The notes beneath the pieces were generated by a model. The model saw only the letters and a list, made by a program, of their open reading frames with translations. It did no database searches and was not told where the DNA came from. From Candidatus Eiseniibacteriota bacterium (GTDB lineage Bacteria > Eisenbacteria > RBG-16-71-46 > CAIMUX01 > WJJG01), in contig JAGMBO010000040.1 in the NCBI GenBank assembly GCA_023129715.1, positions 1 to 64,000 on the forward strand: DNA of 64,000 nucleotides, read 5' to 3'. A program made the translations under genes and the position numbers. Of the stretch, positions 26,912-35,051 are shown in pieces. How positions within the stretch are numbered: the stretch's first letter is position 1; each line of letters opens with the position of its first letter.

Positions 26912-26967
26912 CGAGCGGGAAGGCCGCCGAGCCGCCCCGCACTCGAATCGGGTCCAATGCCATCTGG

Positions 26968-27909
26968 TCAACGAAGGCCCGCCAACCGCTCGCGCCGCTC
27001 CCGCAGAAGCTCGCGATACGAGTCCTTGAGAACCTCGGGCAGGAAGCTCGCGGTGATCAGGCAGTCCCACTCCGGCTGGGCCGCGGCCACCTTCTCAAGC
27101 ATCTCATCAATCGCCCCCGGGGACAGCCCCAGCCGTTCGCTTCCGAAGTACTCCAGAAGATCCTGCCGGCGCAGGTTGCGCTGCCTGCCATGCAGGGGCA
27201 GGGCCAGCTCATCCCTTGCACGCTGCAGGACGATGGTCGAGTTGACCAAGTCGTAGGCGGGAGAGAACTGAACGCGCGGCCCGCGGGTGATCAGCGAGAA
27301 GTTCTTCAGGTGCATATCCTCGCCGCCGGTCAGGAAGCAGAAGAGCGTGCGGCGCAGCAGCTCCAGCTTCTCCACCACCGGAAAGGTAGCGAAACGCTCG
27401 ACCAGGGCGGCGACCTGCTCCATGCTGGCGTCGTACTTGGTCTGGCGCGTGCGGCCGGCAAGCTGGGCGAAATCCTCGACGGCGAGTTTGCGGCCGCGTG
27501 ACAGCCGATCAAAGCGTCGAATGAAGTAGGTCCAGGAACCGTCGCGCGAGCGGACGAGGCCGTGCACCGGAACCTCGATGCCCACCTGCGCGGCCAGCCG
27601 CATGGTCAGGTCTTCGTTCTCCGGGAGGCATGGGAACCGCGGATTCGGTGGTTTGAGGATGTACTCGCCTCCGCGATCGACGATTGCGAAGCGTCCCTCC
27701 TTGACCAGCAGCTTCGCGCTGAGCTTGGGCTGGACTCCCTGGATCGACATCTTCGTCGCCCGCTGGGCGGCCTCTCGCAGTTGCTCCTCGGCGTCATAGG
27801 GGAGATCCTCCAGGTCTGAGAGCGCCCGTGACAGTCGGCGTAGGCCACGAAGGGAGTAGGTCGATTCGCCGGCCTGTAGCGACTCATAGGTGATCGGGCA
27901 CCGCCTCAT
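26968..27909 (-). CDS. hipT: HipT-type toxin kinase (minimal HipA C-terminal domain)
   Basis: 313-residue serine kinase of the HipA family that lacks the N-terminal subdomain found in full HipA (about 440 residues); that part is encoded by the preceding gene. Visible motifs are the Gly-rich loop MSIQGVQPKLSAKL (Ser55), the ATP lysine in EYILKPPN, the catalytic block GGEDMHLKNFSLI (Asp198, Asn203) and the metal-binding AYDLVNS (Asp220). The known E. coli HipT phosphorylates tryptophanyl-tRNA synthetase; whether this one does is inference. ATG 27909 overlaps the upstream TGA, so it is translationally coupled to hipS. In E. coli HipT the loop has two phosphorylatable serines (SIS); here it is SIQ. 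Confidence 0.88.
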   Translation of the reverse strand: MRRCPITYESLQAGESTYSLRGLRRLSRALSDLEDLPYDAEEQLREAAQRATKMSIQGVQPKLSAKLLVKEGRFAIVDRGGEYILKPPNPRFPCLPENEDLTMRLAAQVGIEVPVHGLVRSRDGSWTYFIRRFDRLSRGRKLAVEDFAQLAGRTRQTKYDASMEQVAALVERFATFPVVEKLELLRRTLFCFLTGGEDMHLKNFSLITRGPRVQFSPAYDLVNSTIVLQRARDELALPLHGRQRNLRRQDLLEYFGSERLGLSPGAIDEMLEKVAAAQPEWDCLITASFLPEVLKDSYRELLRERRERLAGLR

Positions 27910-28229
27910 GCCGCAGCCTCATCCGCCGGCTCCACGGTGACCGCGCCGACGAGATCCCGTCCCACCGCCAGAAGCTGGCTCATGGGATCGTCGCGATCGA
28001 TCTTCGCCAGGCGCAGCAACGCCTCGAGCCGATCGCCCTCCGGCAGGAGGCCGTCGAAGAATGGTGGGAAGCGGTCGAATTCATAGGGCGCGGATTTGGA
28101 GGGTAACGCCAGCGAGATCGGCGGGCCCTCGTAGTCCCTGTCATAGGCGAGGCGATAGTGCCGATTGCGCTCGATCTCCGTAAGAACTCCCGCAGGCCGA
28201 CCGTGGACCAGGACCCTGGCGCTACGCAT
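27906..28229 (-). CDS. hipS: HipS-like antitoxin (HipA N-terminal subdomain)
   Basis: 107-residue protein equal to the HipA N-terminal subdomain 1. I choose ATG 28229 (MRSARVLVHGRPAGVLTEIERN), which overlaps the hipB stop (ATGCGTAG); the track's earlier start lies inside hipB. The family block FDRFPPFFDGLLPEGDRLEALL matches the conserved LLPEG motif, and LLAVGRDLVGAVTVEP is the usual C-terminal strand. In the E. coli HipBST system this small protein, not HipB, neutralises the kinase. Position between hipB and hipT with overlaps on both sides supports the same role here. Confidence 0.87.
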   Translation of the reverse strand: MRSARVLVHGRPAGVLTEIERNRHYRLAYDRDYEGPPISLALPSKSAPYEFDRFPPFFDGLLPEGDRLEALLRLAKIDRDDPMSQLLAVGRDLVGAVTVEPADEAAA

Positions 28230-28470
28230 CCTTCGGCTCCCCTTCGGCCCGGCCGGTGAGCGGACTGCGCCAGAGCAGATCAATGTTGAGGGTCGTGAGG
28301 ACCCGCATCAGGGTCTCCAGTCGGACAGTGGCCTTGCCCTTCTCGATATCGTAGACGACGCTCTTGCCGACCCCGGCGAGGCGCGCAAGACCCTGTTGGG
28401 TGAGACCGGCGGCCTTGCGGTGGCTCCGTACAGCGTTGCCCAGCCGTATGGTCCAGTCTTGCGTGGTCAT
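28222..28470 (-). CDS. hipB: HipB-like XRE-family DNA-binding protein
   Basis: 82-residue helix-turn-helix protein, first gene of the hipB-hipS-hipT module. ATG 28470 (MTTQDWTIRLGNAVRSHRKA) follows a GGGGG stretch; GTG 28494 is an in-frame alternative used by the track. The XRE core is LGNAVRSHRKAAGLTQQGLARLAGVGKSVVYDIEKGKATVRLETLMRVL split here only for reference, with the recognition helix around GKSVVYDIE. It should bind the palindromes at 28504-28667 and repress the module, with HipS and HipT adjusting affinity. The end overlaps hipS by eight bases. Confidence 0.88.
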   Translation of the reverse strand: MTTQDWTIRLGNAVRSHRKAAGLTQQGLARLAGVGKSVVYDIEKGKATVRLETLMRVLTTLNIDLLWRSPLTGRAEGEPKDA

Positions 28471-28520
28471 GAACCCCCGCTGATCCCTCGTCACGCAGCT
28501 AGTATTGCTGCCATGGCGGC

Positions 28521-28549
28521 AATCTGCCCTGCTTTGGGCCAGGAGTCAA
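28521..28549 (-). promoter_or_regulatory. hipBST promoter, proximal copy
   Basis: Minus-strand TTGACT (28544-28549) and CAGATT (28521-28526) with 17-bp spacing; the -10 runs into the proximal palindrome, so repressor binding would block polymerase. The start would lie about 45 bases before hipB ATG 28470. Confidence 0.55.
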
Positions 28550-28592
28550 GTGGTAGAACCAGGAAAGCAACAGGAATCCCTGCCATGGCAGC

Positions 28593-28621
28593 AATATGAT
28601 ATGCTTTGGACTGCGAGTCAA
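28593..28621 (-). promoter_or_regulatory. hipBST promoter, distal copy
   Basis: Minus-strand TTGACT (28616-28621) and CATATT (28593-28598) with 17-bp spacing, the same arrangement as the proximal copy shifted by 72 bp. Its -10 is closer to consensus (4 of 6) than the proximal one. Confidence 0.55.
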
Positions 28622-28686
28622 GTGATAGAATCAGAAATGCGGCCGCAATTGCTGCTATGGCAGCAATATTACCCTCTCAGGGCGAC

Positions 28687-31600
28687 TTATCGAATAAGCA
28701 CGATCCTCGATGACCCCCTAAACTCCTTTGTCTCAAGCCGATACAGGTAGATCCCCGTGCTGACCGGCAGACCGTGATCATCCCTCAGATCCCAGGTCGT
28801 CGCGTGCCGCCCCCGTCCCCTCGACTCATGATCGAGTAGGGTTCGGACGAGACGACCGGTCGTATCGAATATCTGAATCGACACATCGGCAGCAGCAGGC
28901 AGATCATACCGGATGGCGGCACCAGATGCCCGCCAGGTTGCCAGACACGAGTGCAGCCTGATCGTCTCCACGACCTCGGTAGGATTGCCGATGCCCGCAG
29001 CCTCCTCGTCGACCACAACTGTCTGATCCGCCGCGACGTCCATCACCCGGCTGATGAATCCACTCGGCCAGTACACGTACAGAGTGTCGACGACGCTCCA
29101 GGTGCCCAGTCCGAAGTGAGCCACCAGGGAGTTCTGTGAGTAGAGGCCCGACCCGCCCGAGATTTCTCGGACCTGGCCCCCACCACCGGAGACCATCCGA
29201 ACGCGCGCGCCGATGCCGCTCGCGTTCGAGAACGAGCCGAGCAATCGCACCTTCAGCCAATGGTTCCAGTTCCCAGCGTTGTTCTTGTAGAGTGCATTCG
29301 GAGTATTCCAGTTCGCCAGGTAGAGATCTTGATCTCCATCAGAATCGTAGTCGGCCCAGGCCATGCCGTAGCATCCGACCGTACTTCCCAAAGGCGCATC
29401 GGTAACATCGGTGAATGTACCAGATCCATCGTTGCGGAACAATCGATCGGCACCTATTCTACTGCCAACATACAGGTCCAGGTCACCGTCGTTGTCATAG
29501 TCGGCCCAGCCCACGCCGCGCGCCCGTCCAACATCACCAAGGCACCCCGTGGCATTGGTTACGTTCGTGAACACACCAGACCCATCGTTGCGACAGAGCA
29601 CGCATGGTCTGTCCGCATTCCCCATATACAAGTCGAAATCCCCGTCGTTGTCATAATCACCCCACGCAACACCATATGTCCGGGCACTATTTCCAAGTGG
29701 ACCGCTGGTTACATCAGTGAAGTCGCCGTCACCATCATTGCGAAGAAGCCGGTTGTTGTTTGATCGGGCCAAATAGAGGTCGAGATCTCCATCCAAGTCA
29801 TAGTCGCACCAGGCGACTCCCCTAGCATCGCCCTGGTCACCCAGAGGGTAGCTAGTAACATCCGCAAACGAACCGTCACCCAAGTTGCGTAGCAACACGT
29901 TCGACTCGTTTCCTCGCACCAAGTACAAATCTACGTTGCCGTCGTTGTCATAGTCGCCGCAGGCGATTCCTTGTGCGTATCCGGTGTCGCCCACAGGACC
30001 GCCCGTGACATCCTCGAAACCGCCAAGGCCATCATTCCTGAAGAGTTTGTTGGCCTGGCCGTCATTGGCGAGATAGAGGTCGAGGTCGCCATCGTTGTCG
30101 TAGTCGGCCCAGGCAACCCCTCTGCCCTCGTTGGAGTCGTCAAGGGGGGGGGAGGTGGCGTTCGTGAAGGATCCATCGCCTTCGTTGCGGAAGAGGATAT
30201 TCGCCTCACCTAGTTGCGAGAGGTAGAAGTCTTGATCTCCATCGTTATCATAGTCGCCCCAGGCAATGCCCCTTCCGGGGCCGTCATCCCCAACAGGACC
30301 GCTGGTTGCATCCTCGAAATCCGTGATATCCAGCTTGAGGTAGAAATGCATCTCGGGGGACCCATACTGAACATGCGCGACGCCGGTATCCGGAACCGCG
30401 ATCCAGCCCGCTAGCTCCTCGACGATGAAGTGGTACGTCGAATCAACGCTCAGTCCCTCGCAGGCGAAAACCCCCGCACTGTCCGTGAGGCACTCGCTAA
30501 TGAGTATGCCTTCCGGAGCCCTGACAAAGACGGTCAGGGCCGCCGCAGGATATGACTCCTGAGTTGTGATGTCGACCATGAACACGCTGCCGGAGACCTC
30601 AACGGTGGGACGCGATACGAACACCCAGAAACTGTCGACGACAGTATTGTCGAAGGCGTCGACTGCAGAGCAGGCCACCTGGGTGGCGCCGATCTGGAAG
30701 TAGCTGCCGCTGAGGGGATCGAAGCTCACGACCGGCGCGGGATCGCAGACATCGATGGCCGTGGCGAGTTCTGTAAAGAGAACCACCACACTATCTTCCA
30801 GGGTGCTGGCCTCGACTATGTGGGTGCTGAGAGAGAGCTCCGGCGGGATCGTGTCGATGACCGTGATCGTCACCGGGTCCGTATCCACTAGGCCACGTTC
30901 ATCCTCGACCGTTAGGGTAAAGACCTGTGGGCCGAAACCGGCCGGAACCTCTACGACGGACTCACTGCCCACAGGCGCCATCGTGGCATCCGCCCAGGAG
31001 TAGGTTAGAAAGTCCTCTTCCGGATCCGAAGACGCATTGCCGTTCAGCGTCGCAATCGCCCCGTCGAAGCTGGTCCCTTGAATCGCCTGATTTTCGCCGG
31101 CATCTGCGATTGGGGCCTGGTTGACCGGAACCTCAGCAACACTGACGATTGCCTCCTCGCCTCCACTAGGCACCTCGACGCCGGTCAGGACGACCCACCA
31201 GGTTCCCTCCTCGGGCTCTTCGATTTGATAGTACTCGTAGGTCGGGCCCTTGATGTGAACAACGTCGGGATCGACGGTATCGCGATTGATCTCTTGCCCG
31301 GTCGGGGACTCCAGCGTCAGCATGACGTCGCTTCCCGAGAAGTTGACGCCGAAACTCACGCCCGAGATTCCCACGATCGGGAGCGAGTTCCGGATCTCCT
31401 CACCGGGATTGACCAGGATCGGACTGAACGGCTTGTAGGACCGGGATCCCGAGCAGATGTCGCGGGACATACCCGCTGCTCCAGCCTCGGCGCTGGAGCC
31501 AAAGATCCATCCCCCTTCGCCCCCGGCTCCGCCGGTTCCCTCCGGACCAACGCCCGTGTAGTCGTTGTTGGTCTCATATACCTGGCTGTCCCGATCCGGC

Positions 31601-34600
31601 ATGATGCCGCAGGAGCACCCGCCGATGCCACCGCCGCCGCCGCCACCGCCACCGCCATGACCGCCCCAGCCTCCGTCACCGCCATCGCCGGCGTCCTCGA
31701 GAGGACTATTCAAGGGGGGATCGATCGTGACAGCACTCGGCCCTCCCCCTTCGCCGTGGGGTCCATTGGCTCCCCCGTCGCCGCCCGAGCCTCCTGCCCC
31801 TCCGGCGCCGCCGCCGGTCGTGTGGAGCTCATTGCCCTTGATGACCGGCACGGAGTTGTTGAGATAGATCGCAAAGCTGCCGCCGCCGGGCTGACCCCCA
31901 TCGCCGGCAAGTCCCCCACCGGCACCACCGCCGCCGCCGCCGCCACCACCACCGTAGTAGAAGAAGGGCAGAGGAAACGGGGGCACGCAGCCTACGAAGG
32001 GAACGCTGAGATAACACCGCATGGTCAGGCAGGGGCCACCGCCCCCGCCGCCACCACCGCCCTGCCCCGGTGTTCCCGATCCGCCGGCGGTCCCACTCAC
32101 TCCGATCCAATCGCCCGACTCGAAACTGCCCCAGCCCCTGCCGCCCTCGCCCGCGATCCCGCCGGACCCCGGCCCTCCGGATGAGCCCTCGCCGCCGTCG
32201 TTTCCGTGGATGGCGACATAGAAGGGGCTGGATGCGTCAAAGGCGACATGCGCTGTGCCCCGCGCCCCACCGGAGATCCCATCCACACTCCGATCGCCGC
32301 GGTATCCATCCACACGACCGACGTCGTCCAGGAACTCCTGCATCGCACCCCAATCGAACCCGTCCAGCATCCAGGTGAGGCCGCCGCCACCACCCCTCCC
32401 ACCATTGTGTCCACCAGCTCCGGCACCTCCACCGCCGCCCTTGCCTCTCTTGTGACCATCCTTTCCCTCAGCCCCGGCAACCCCGACCGCTCCGGCCGCT
32501 CCAGGAGCCCCGTCGCCCCCGCAACCTGCGTGGATGACATTGTTCGAGATGATCAGGTCGGTCCAACTGTCGGTAACCTTGACCCCGATCGAGTTCTCGC
32601 CGGCCTGGCCACGACCGGAACCATCCGCGCCGTCGCCGGAGTAGATCGTCAGCCCCTCGATCCAGGTGGGGTCATTCACCGACAGCGCTGTAATCGCCGT
32701 CGCCGAATTCCCCCGCGCGTCGATCGTGGTCGGCTCATTGGCCGTGTAGTCGGCCTGTGGCCGGATCCAGATCGTCTCGCCGCCGGTCTGCGCCGGCTTG
32801 TCGAATCCGCCGTAGACGCTCATGCCCTCCAGAATGGTGATGCCGGCGCTCGGGTAGTCTCCCTCGTGGAGGTAGATGTCGGCGGGTACGGGTGGCGAGT
32901 ACGTCATCGCCTTCTGGACGGCGTAGTCGATCGTCGCCAAGGGATCGTTCCAGCCGCCACTGTTGCCATCGTTGCCCCAGCTAGGATCATCCGATACAAA
33001 GACGGCGCGCTCCGTATCTTCCAAGACGGTGATGATGACGCCCTCATAGTCGTCATATCCCCATACATCGTGGACCTGCAAGCGCACCAAGAGACTCTGA
33101 ACCGTTGAGGGAGCTACGAAGCGATAGGCAACCGAGTCGTCGGGACTGAGCTCCTCGACATATGGGGTGGCGTTGGGCCAAGCCCCCTCAGGAATCGACC
33201 AGGAGTAGGTGATCTGATTGCCGCCCTGAGAGTCGACGCTACCCGATCCGTCCACCGTGACGACCTGACCAAAGCTCACGAACTGGTCTTCAGAGGCCTG
33301 AGCCAAATCCGCCTCCGACACTGGAATCCGTTGATTCGGCGCAACCTGCATGAGCTGCGAAATCTGTCCGCTGGGCCAGAAGACTCGCAGCGTATCCACG
33401 ATCGTGTGGGCTCCGAGGCCGAACTCGACGGTAAGCGAGTTATGGACGTTCACACCTCCGTCGCTGCACACCTGCCGCCACGCTGTCAGAGAGCCTGCCT
33501 TGATTTGCAGCCGGGCCCCGATCCCACAACGATTCGACACATCACCTGCCAGATCGACGTGAAGCCAGTTGTTCAAGTGTCCGATCTCATTGCGGAAGAG
33601 ATGATCGTCGTCCTGGGGCGGTGGAACCGGGCCGGAGTAGATCGGTTGAACGACGAAGAGATCCAGATCGCCATCCTCGTCGTAATCCCCCCAGGCCCCG
33701 TTCATGGCAAAACAGTCGCTCAACGGAGAGGCCGTTACGTCGACGAAGCCCCCCGGCCCCTCATTGCGGAAGAGCCTCATGCCATCGAAGAAGGAGCCCA
33801 TGAGGCATAGGTCGAGATCGCCGTCATTGTCGTAGTCCCCCCATAGGGGATTGTCATGGCAGCTGGGAGAACCCTGGCAGCTACCGAGATCTCCGTGGGT
33901 TTCGTCATCAAAGTTTCCGCTGCCGCCGTCGTTGCGAAAAAGATAGCCCTTCGACAGGAAGAGATCCATGAAGCCGTCGTTGTCATAGTCACCCCAGGCT
34001 GCGGCACCGCCCGGCCCGTCTCCAGGATACCACCACCAATGATCGATGAATCCCCCTTGCCCATCGTTCTCGAAGAGTCCCTGACATGCGGAGAAGAAAT
34101 CCATGTCGCCATCGTTGTCGTAGTCCGCCCACGCCGCGTCGACGCACCAGCCCCGCTGGAGGCATAAGGGCGTGACGTCGGTGAATGATCCATTGTCGTT
34201 GCGCAATAGGCGGTTCAAGTCCCCTCCCGCATAATGCTCGTTCAACAGAAACAGGTCGAGATCCCCGTCGTTGTCATAGTCGATCCAGTCCCCCGCGAAT
34301 CCGGGATTCGCATCACCCAGGGGCCCGTCTGTTTCCCGATCGAATACCCCCGCACCTAGATTTCGGAATAGTGCATTGGATTGGGAATTTCCGGGGTCCG
34401 GCTGCGTGTAATTCACCAGATAGAGGTCGAGATCGCCGTCGTTCTCGAAGTCGCCCCAGGTTGCTTCGCTGCCGTTACCTAGATCCGAGAGCTCGTGGCC
34501 TTGCATCCAAACGAAGGCGGTGCCGCTGTAGGCATTGCGGTACAGGACATTCGCCATATCAAAGCTCGTGATGTACAGGTCGAGATCGCCGTCACCGTCG

Positions 34601-34788
34601 TAGTCGATCCAGGACACTCCCTGAGAGTCGCCGGCATCCGCGGGAAGCATCCCGGTCATATCGGTCCATTCCGGATCGCGGCCGCGTTCTCCTGAGGTTT
34701 CGTTGCCGGCGGCGAGACATGGCAGACCGGCGGTAAGGTGCAGACCGAAAAACAGGGCACAGGCGAGCACACGGGCACACGGGCACAC
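28687..34788 (-). CDS. Giant secreted FG-GAP/ASPIC-UnbV multidomain protein with FlgD-like C-terminus
   Basis: 2033-codon exported protein. Order of domains: signal peptide (LACALFFGLHLTAGLPCLAA); FG-GAP/VCBS repeats of the WIDYDNDGDLDLFL type with Ca-binding loops (about 55-415); an ASPIC/UnbV domain (NWLHVDLAGDVSNRCGIGARLQ); an Ig-like domain; a DUF1565-like beta-helix start (NDPLATIDYAVQKAMTYSP); a Gly-rich region of about 400 residues; a proprotein-convertase-like P domain (NSLPIVGISGVSFGVNF); PKD and HYR-like domains; a second FG-GAP plus ASPIC set; and the FlgD-Ig-like module (GRLVRTLLDHE, TTWDLRDDHG). The in-frame start is GTG 34788, without Shine-Dalgarno. The good Shine-Dalgarno/ATG at 34802 is out of frame because of an 8-bp repeat. 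Likely a surface adhesin or matrix protein. Confidence 0.85.
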   Translation of the reverse strand: MCPCARVLACALFFGLHLTAGLPCLAAGNETSGERGRDPEWTDMTGMLPADAGDSQGVSWIDYDGDGDLDLYITSFDMANVLYRNAYSGTAFVWMQGHELSDLGNGSEATWGDFENDGDLDLYLVNYTQPDPGNSQSNALFRNLGAGVFDRETDGPLGDANPGFAGDWIDYDNDGDLDLFLLNEHYAGGDLNRLLRNDNGSFTDVTPLCLQRGWCVDAAWADYDNDGDMDFFSACQGLFENDGQGGFIDHWWWYPGDGPGGAAAWGDYDNDGFMDLFLSKGYLFRNDGGSGNFDDETHGDLGSCQGSPSCHDNPLWGDYDNDGDLDLCLMGSFFDGMRLFRNEGPGGFVDVTASPLSDCFAMNGAWGDYDEDGDLDLFVVQPIYSGPVPPPQDDDHLFRNEIGHLNNWLHVDLAGDVSNRCGIGARLQIKAGSLTAWRQVCSDGGVNVHNSLTVEFGLGAHTIVDTLRVFWPSGQISQLMQVAPNQRIPVSEADLAQASEDQFVSFGQVVTVDGSGSVDSQGGNQITYSWSIPEGAWPNATPYVEELSPDDSVAYRFVAPSTVQSLLVRLQVHDVWGYDDYEGVIITVLEDTERAVFVSDDPSWGNDGNSGGWNDPLATIDYAVQKAMTYSPPVPADIYLHEGDYPSAGITILEGMSVYGGFDKPAQTGGETIWIRPQADYTANEPTTIDARGNSATAITALSVNDPTWIEGLTIYSGDGADGSGRGQAGENSIGVKVTDSWTDLIISNNVIHAGCGGDGAPGAAGAVGVAGAEGKDGHKRGKGGGGGAGAGGHNGGRGGGGGLTWMLDGFDWGAMQEFLDDVGRVDGYRGDRSVDGISGGARGTAHVAFDASSPFYVAIHGNDGGEGSSGGPGSGGIAGEGGRGWGSFESGDWIGVSGTAGGSGTPGQGGGGGGGGGPCLTMRCYLSVPFVGCVPPFPLPFFYYGGGGGGGGGGAGGGLAGDGGQPGGGSFAIYLNNSVPVIKGNELHTTGGGAGGAGGSGGDGGANGPHGEGGGPSAVTIDPPLNSPLEDAGDGGDGGWGGHGGGGGGGGGGIGGCSCGIMPDRDSQVYETNNDYTGVGPEGTGGAGGEGGWIFGSSAEAGAAGMSRDICSGSRSYKPFSPILVNPGEEIRNSLPIVGISGVSFGVNFSGSDVMLTLESPTGQEINRDTVDPDVVHIKGPTYEYYQIEEPEEGTWWVVLTGVEVPSGGEEAIVSVAEVPVNQAPIADAGENQAIQGTSFDGAIATLNGNASSDPEEDFLTYSWADATMAPVGSESVVEVPAGFGPQVFTLTVEDERGLVDTDPVTITVIDTIPPELSLSTHIVEASTLEDSVVVLFTELATAIDVCDPAPVVSFDPLSGSYFQIGATQVACSAVDAFDNTVVDSFWVFVSRPTVEVSGSVFMVDITTQESYPAAALTVFVRAPEGILISECLTDSAGVFACEGLSVDSTYHFIVEELAGWIAVPDTGVAHVQYGSPEMHFYLKLDITDFEDATSGPVGDDGPGRGIAWGDYDNDGDQDFYLSQLGEANILFRNEGDGSFTNATSPPLDDSNEGRGVAWADYDNDGDLDLYLANDGQANKLFRNDGLGGFEDVTGGPVGDTGYAQGIACGDYDNDGNVDLYLVRGNESNVLLRNLGDGSFADVTSYPLGDQGDARGVAWCDYDLDGDLDLYLARSNNNRLLRNDGDGDFTDVTSGPLGNSARTYGVAWGDYDNDGDFDLYMGNADRPCVLCRNDGSGVFTNVTNATGCLGDVGRARGVGWADYDNDGDLDLYVGSRIGADRLFRNDGSGTFTDVTDAPLGSTVGCYGMAWADYDSDGDQDLYLANWNTPNALYKNNAGNWNHWLKVRLLGSFSNASGIGARVRMVSGGGGQVREISGGSGLYSQNSLVAHFGLGTWSVVDTLYVYWPSGFISRVMDVAADQTVVVDEEAAGIGNPTEVVETIRLHSCLATWRASGAAIRYDLPAAADVSIQIFDTTGRLVRTLLDHESRGRGRHATTWDLRDDHGLPVSTGIYLYRLETKEFRGSSRIVLIR
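34765..34788 (-). repeat. Three tandem 8-bp units at the start of the giant gene
   Basis: On the minus strand GTGTGCCC, GTGTGCCC, GTGTGCTC follow each other without a gap. Loss of one unit would place the ATG at 34802, which has AGGGGGGTGTC before it, in frame with the 2033-codon ORF. Confidence 0.85.
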
Positions 34789-34890
34789 ATCGGAAGTCTC
34801 ATGACACCCCCCTACGGTTCGGTTCCATTCCCGGGGATCAAGGGGACGAGTCGCGATGGAGCTAATCAGGCCATCGCGATTTCAATGAGC

Positions 34891-34919
34891 ATTATAGGGG
34901 ACCCGGCACGGACGATCAA
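34891..34919 (-). promoter_or_regulatory. Predicted promoter of the giant FG-GAP gene
   Basis: Minus-strand TTGATC (34914-34919), 17-bp spacer, TATAAT (34891-34896). A perfect -10 about 90 bp upstream of the start region. Confidence 0.6.
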
Positions 34920-35051
34920 TCGCGATTCGACTTAGACCAAGTCATGGCATTGGCGCCGCGGACTAAGAGCCTTTGGCTGGGGGGCGGCGAGGCGGGCGGG
35001 GTCTTACAGCACCTCGACGACAAGCTCCAGCGATACCCGCAGGGCGGGGAT

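Larger units (their letters stand above)
26517..26967. other. 451-bp intergenic region with promoter, hairpin and dispersed repeats
   Basis: Between hipT and the beta-helix gene. It contains the predicted promoter of the beta-helix gene (26574-26603), a perfect 13-bp hairpin (26807-26844) and two adjacent dispersed repeat segments (26829-26870 and 26863-26911). The short ORFs here look like chance. Confidence 0.6.
28504..28667. repeat. 72-bp tandem promoter-operator repeats of hipBST
   Basis: Three palindromes built on ATTGCTGCCATGGCAGCAAT have centres at 28513.5, 28585.5 and 28657.5, that is exactly 72 bp apart (copy 2 has a degenerate left arm). The spacers between copies are also related, sharing TGCTTTGG and GAGTCAAGTGRTAGAAYCAG, so this is a direct repeat of a whole regulatory unit. 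Confidence 0.85.

Noticed and set aside
28504-28667. CRISPR or MITE reading of the regularly spaced palindromes
   Set aside because: The spacers between palindromes are related to each other and carry promoter boxes, so a duplicated regulatory unit explains them better.
31078-32184. 368-codon plus-strand ORF in the giant gene
   Set aside because: Antisense of the Gly-rich region, giving Ala/Pro-rich noise.
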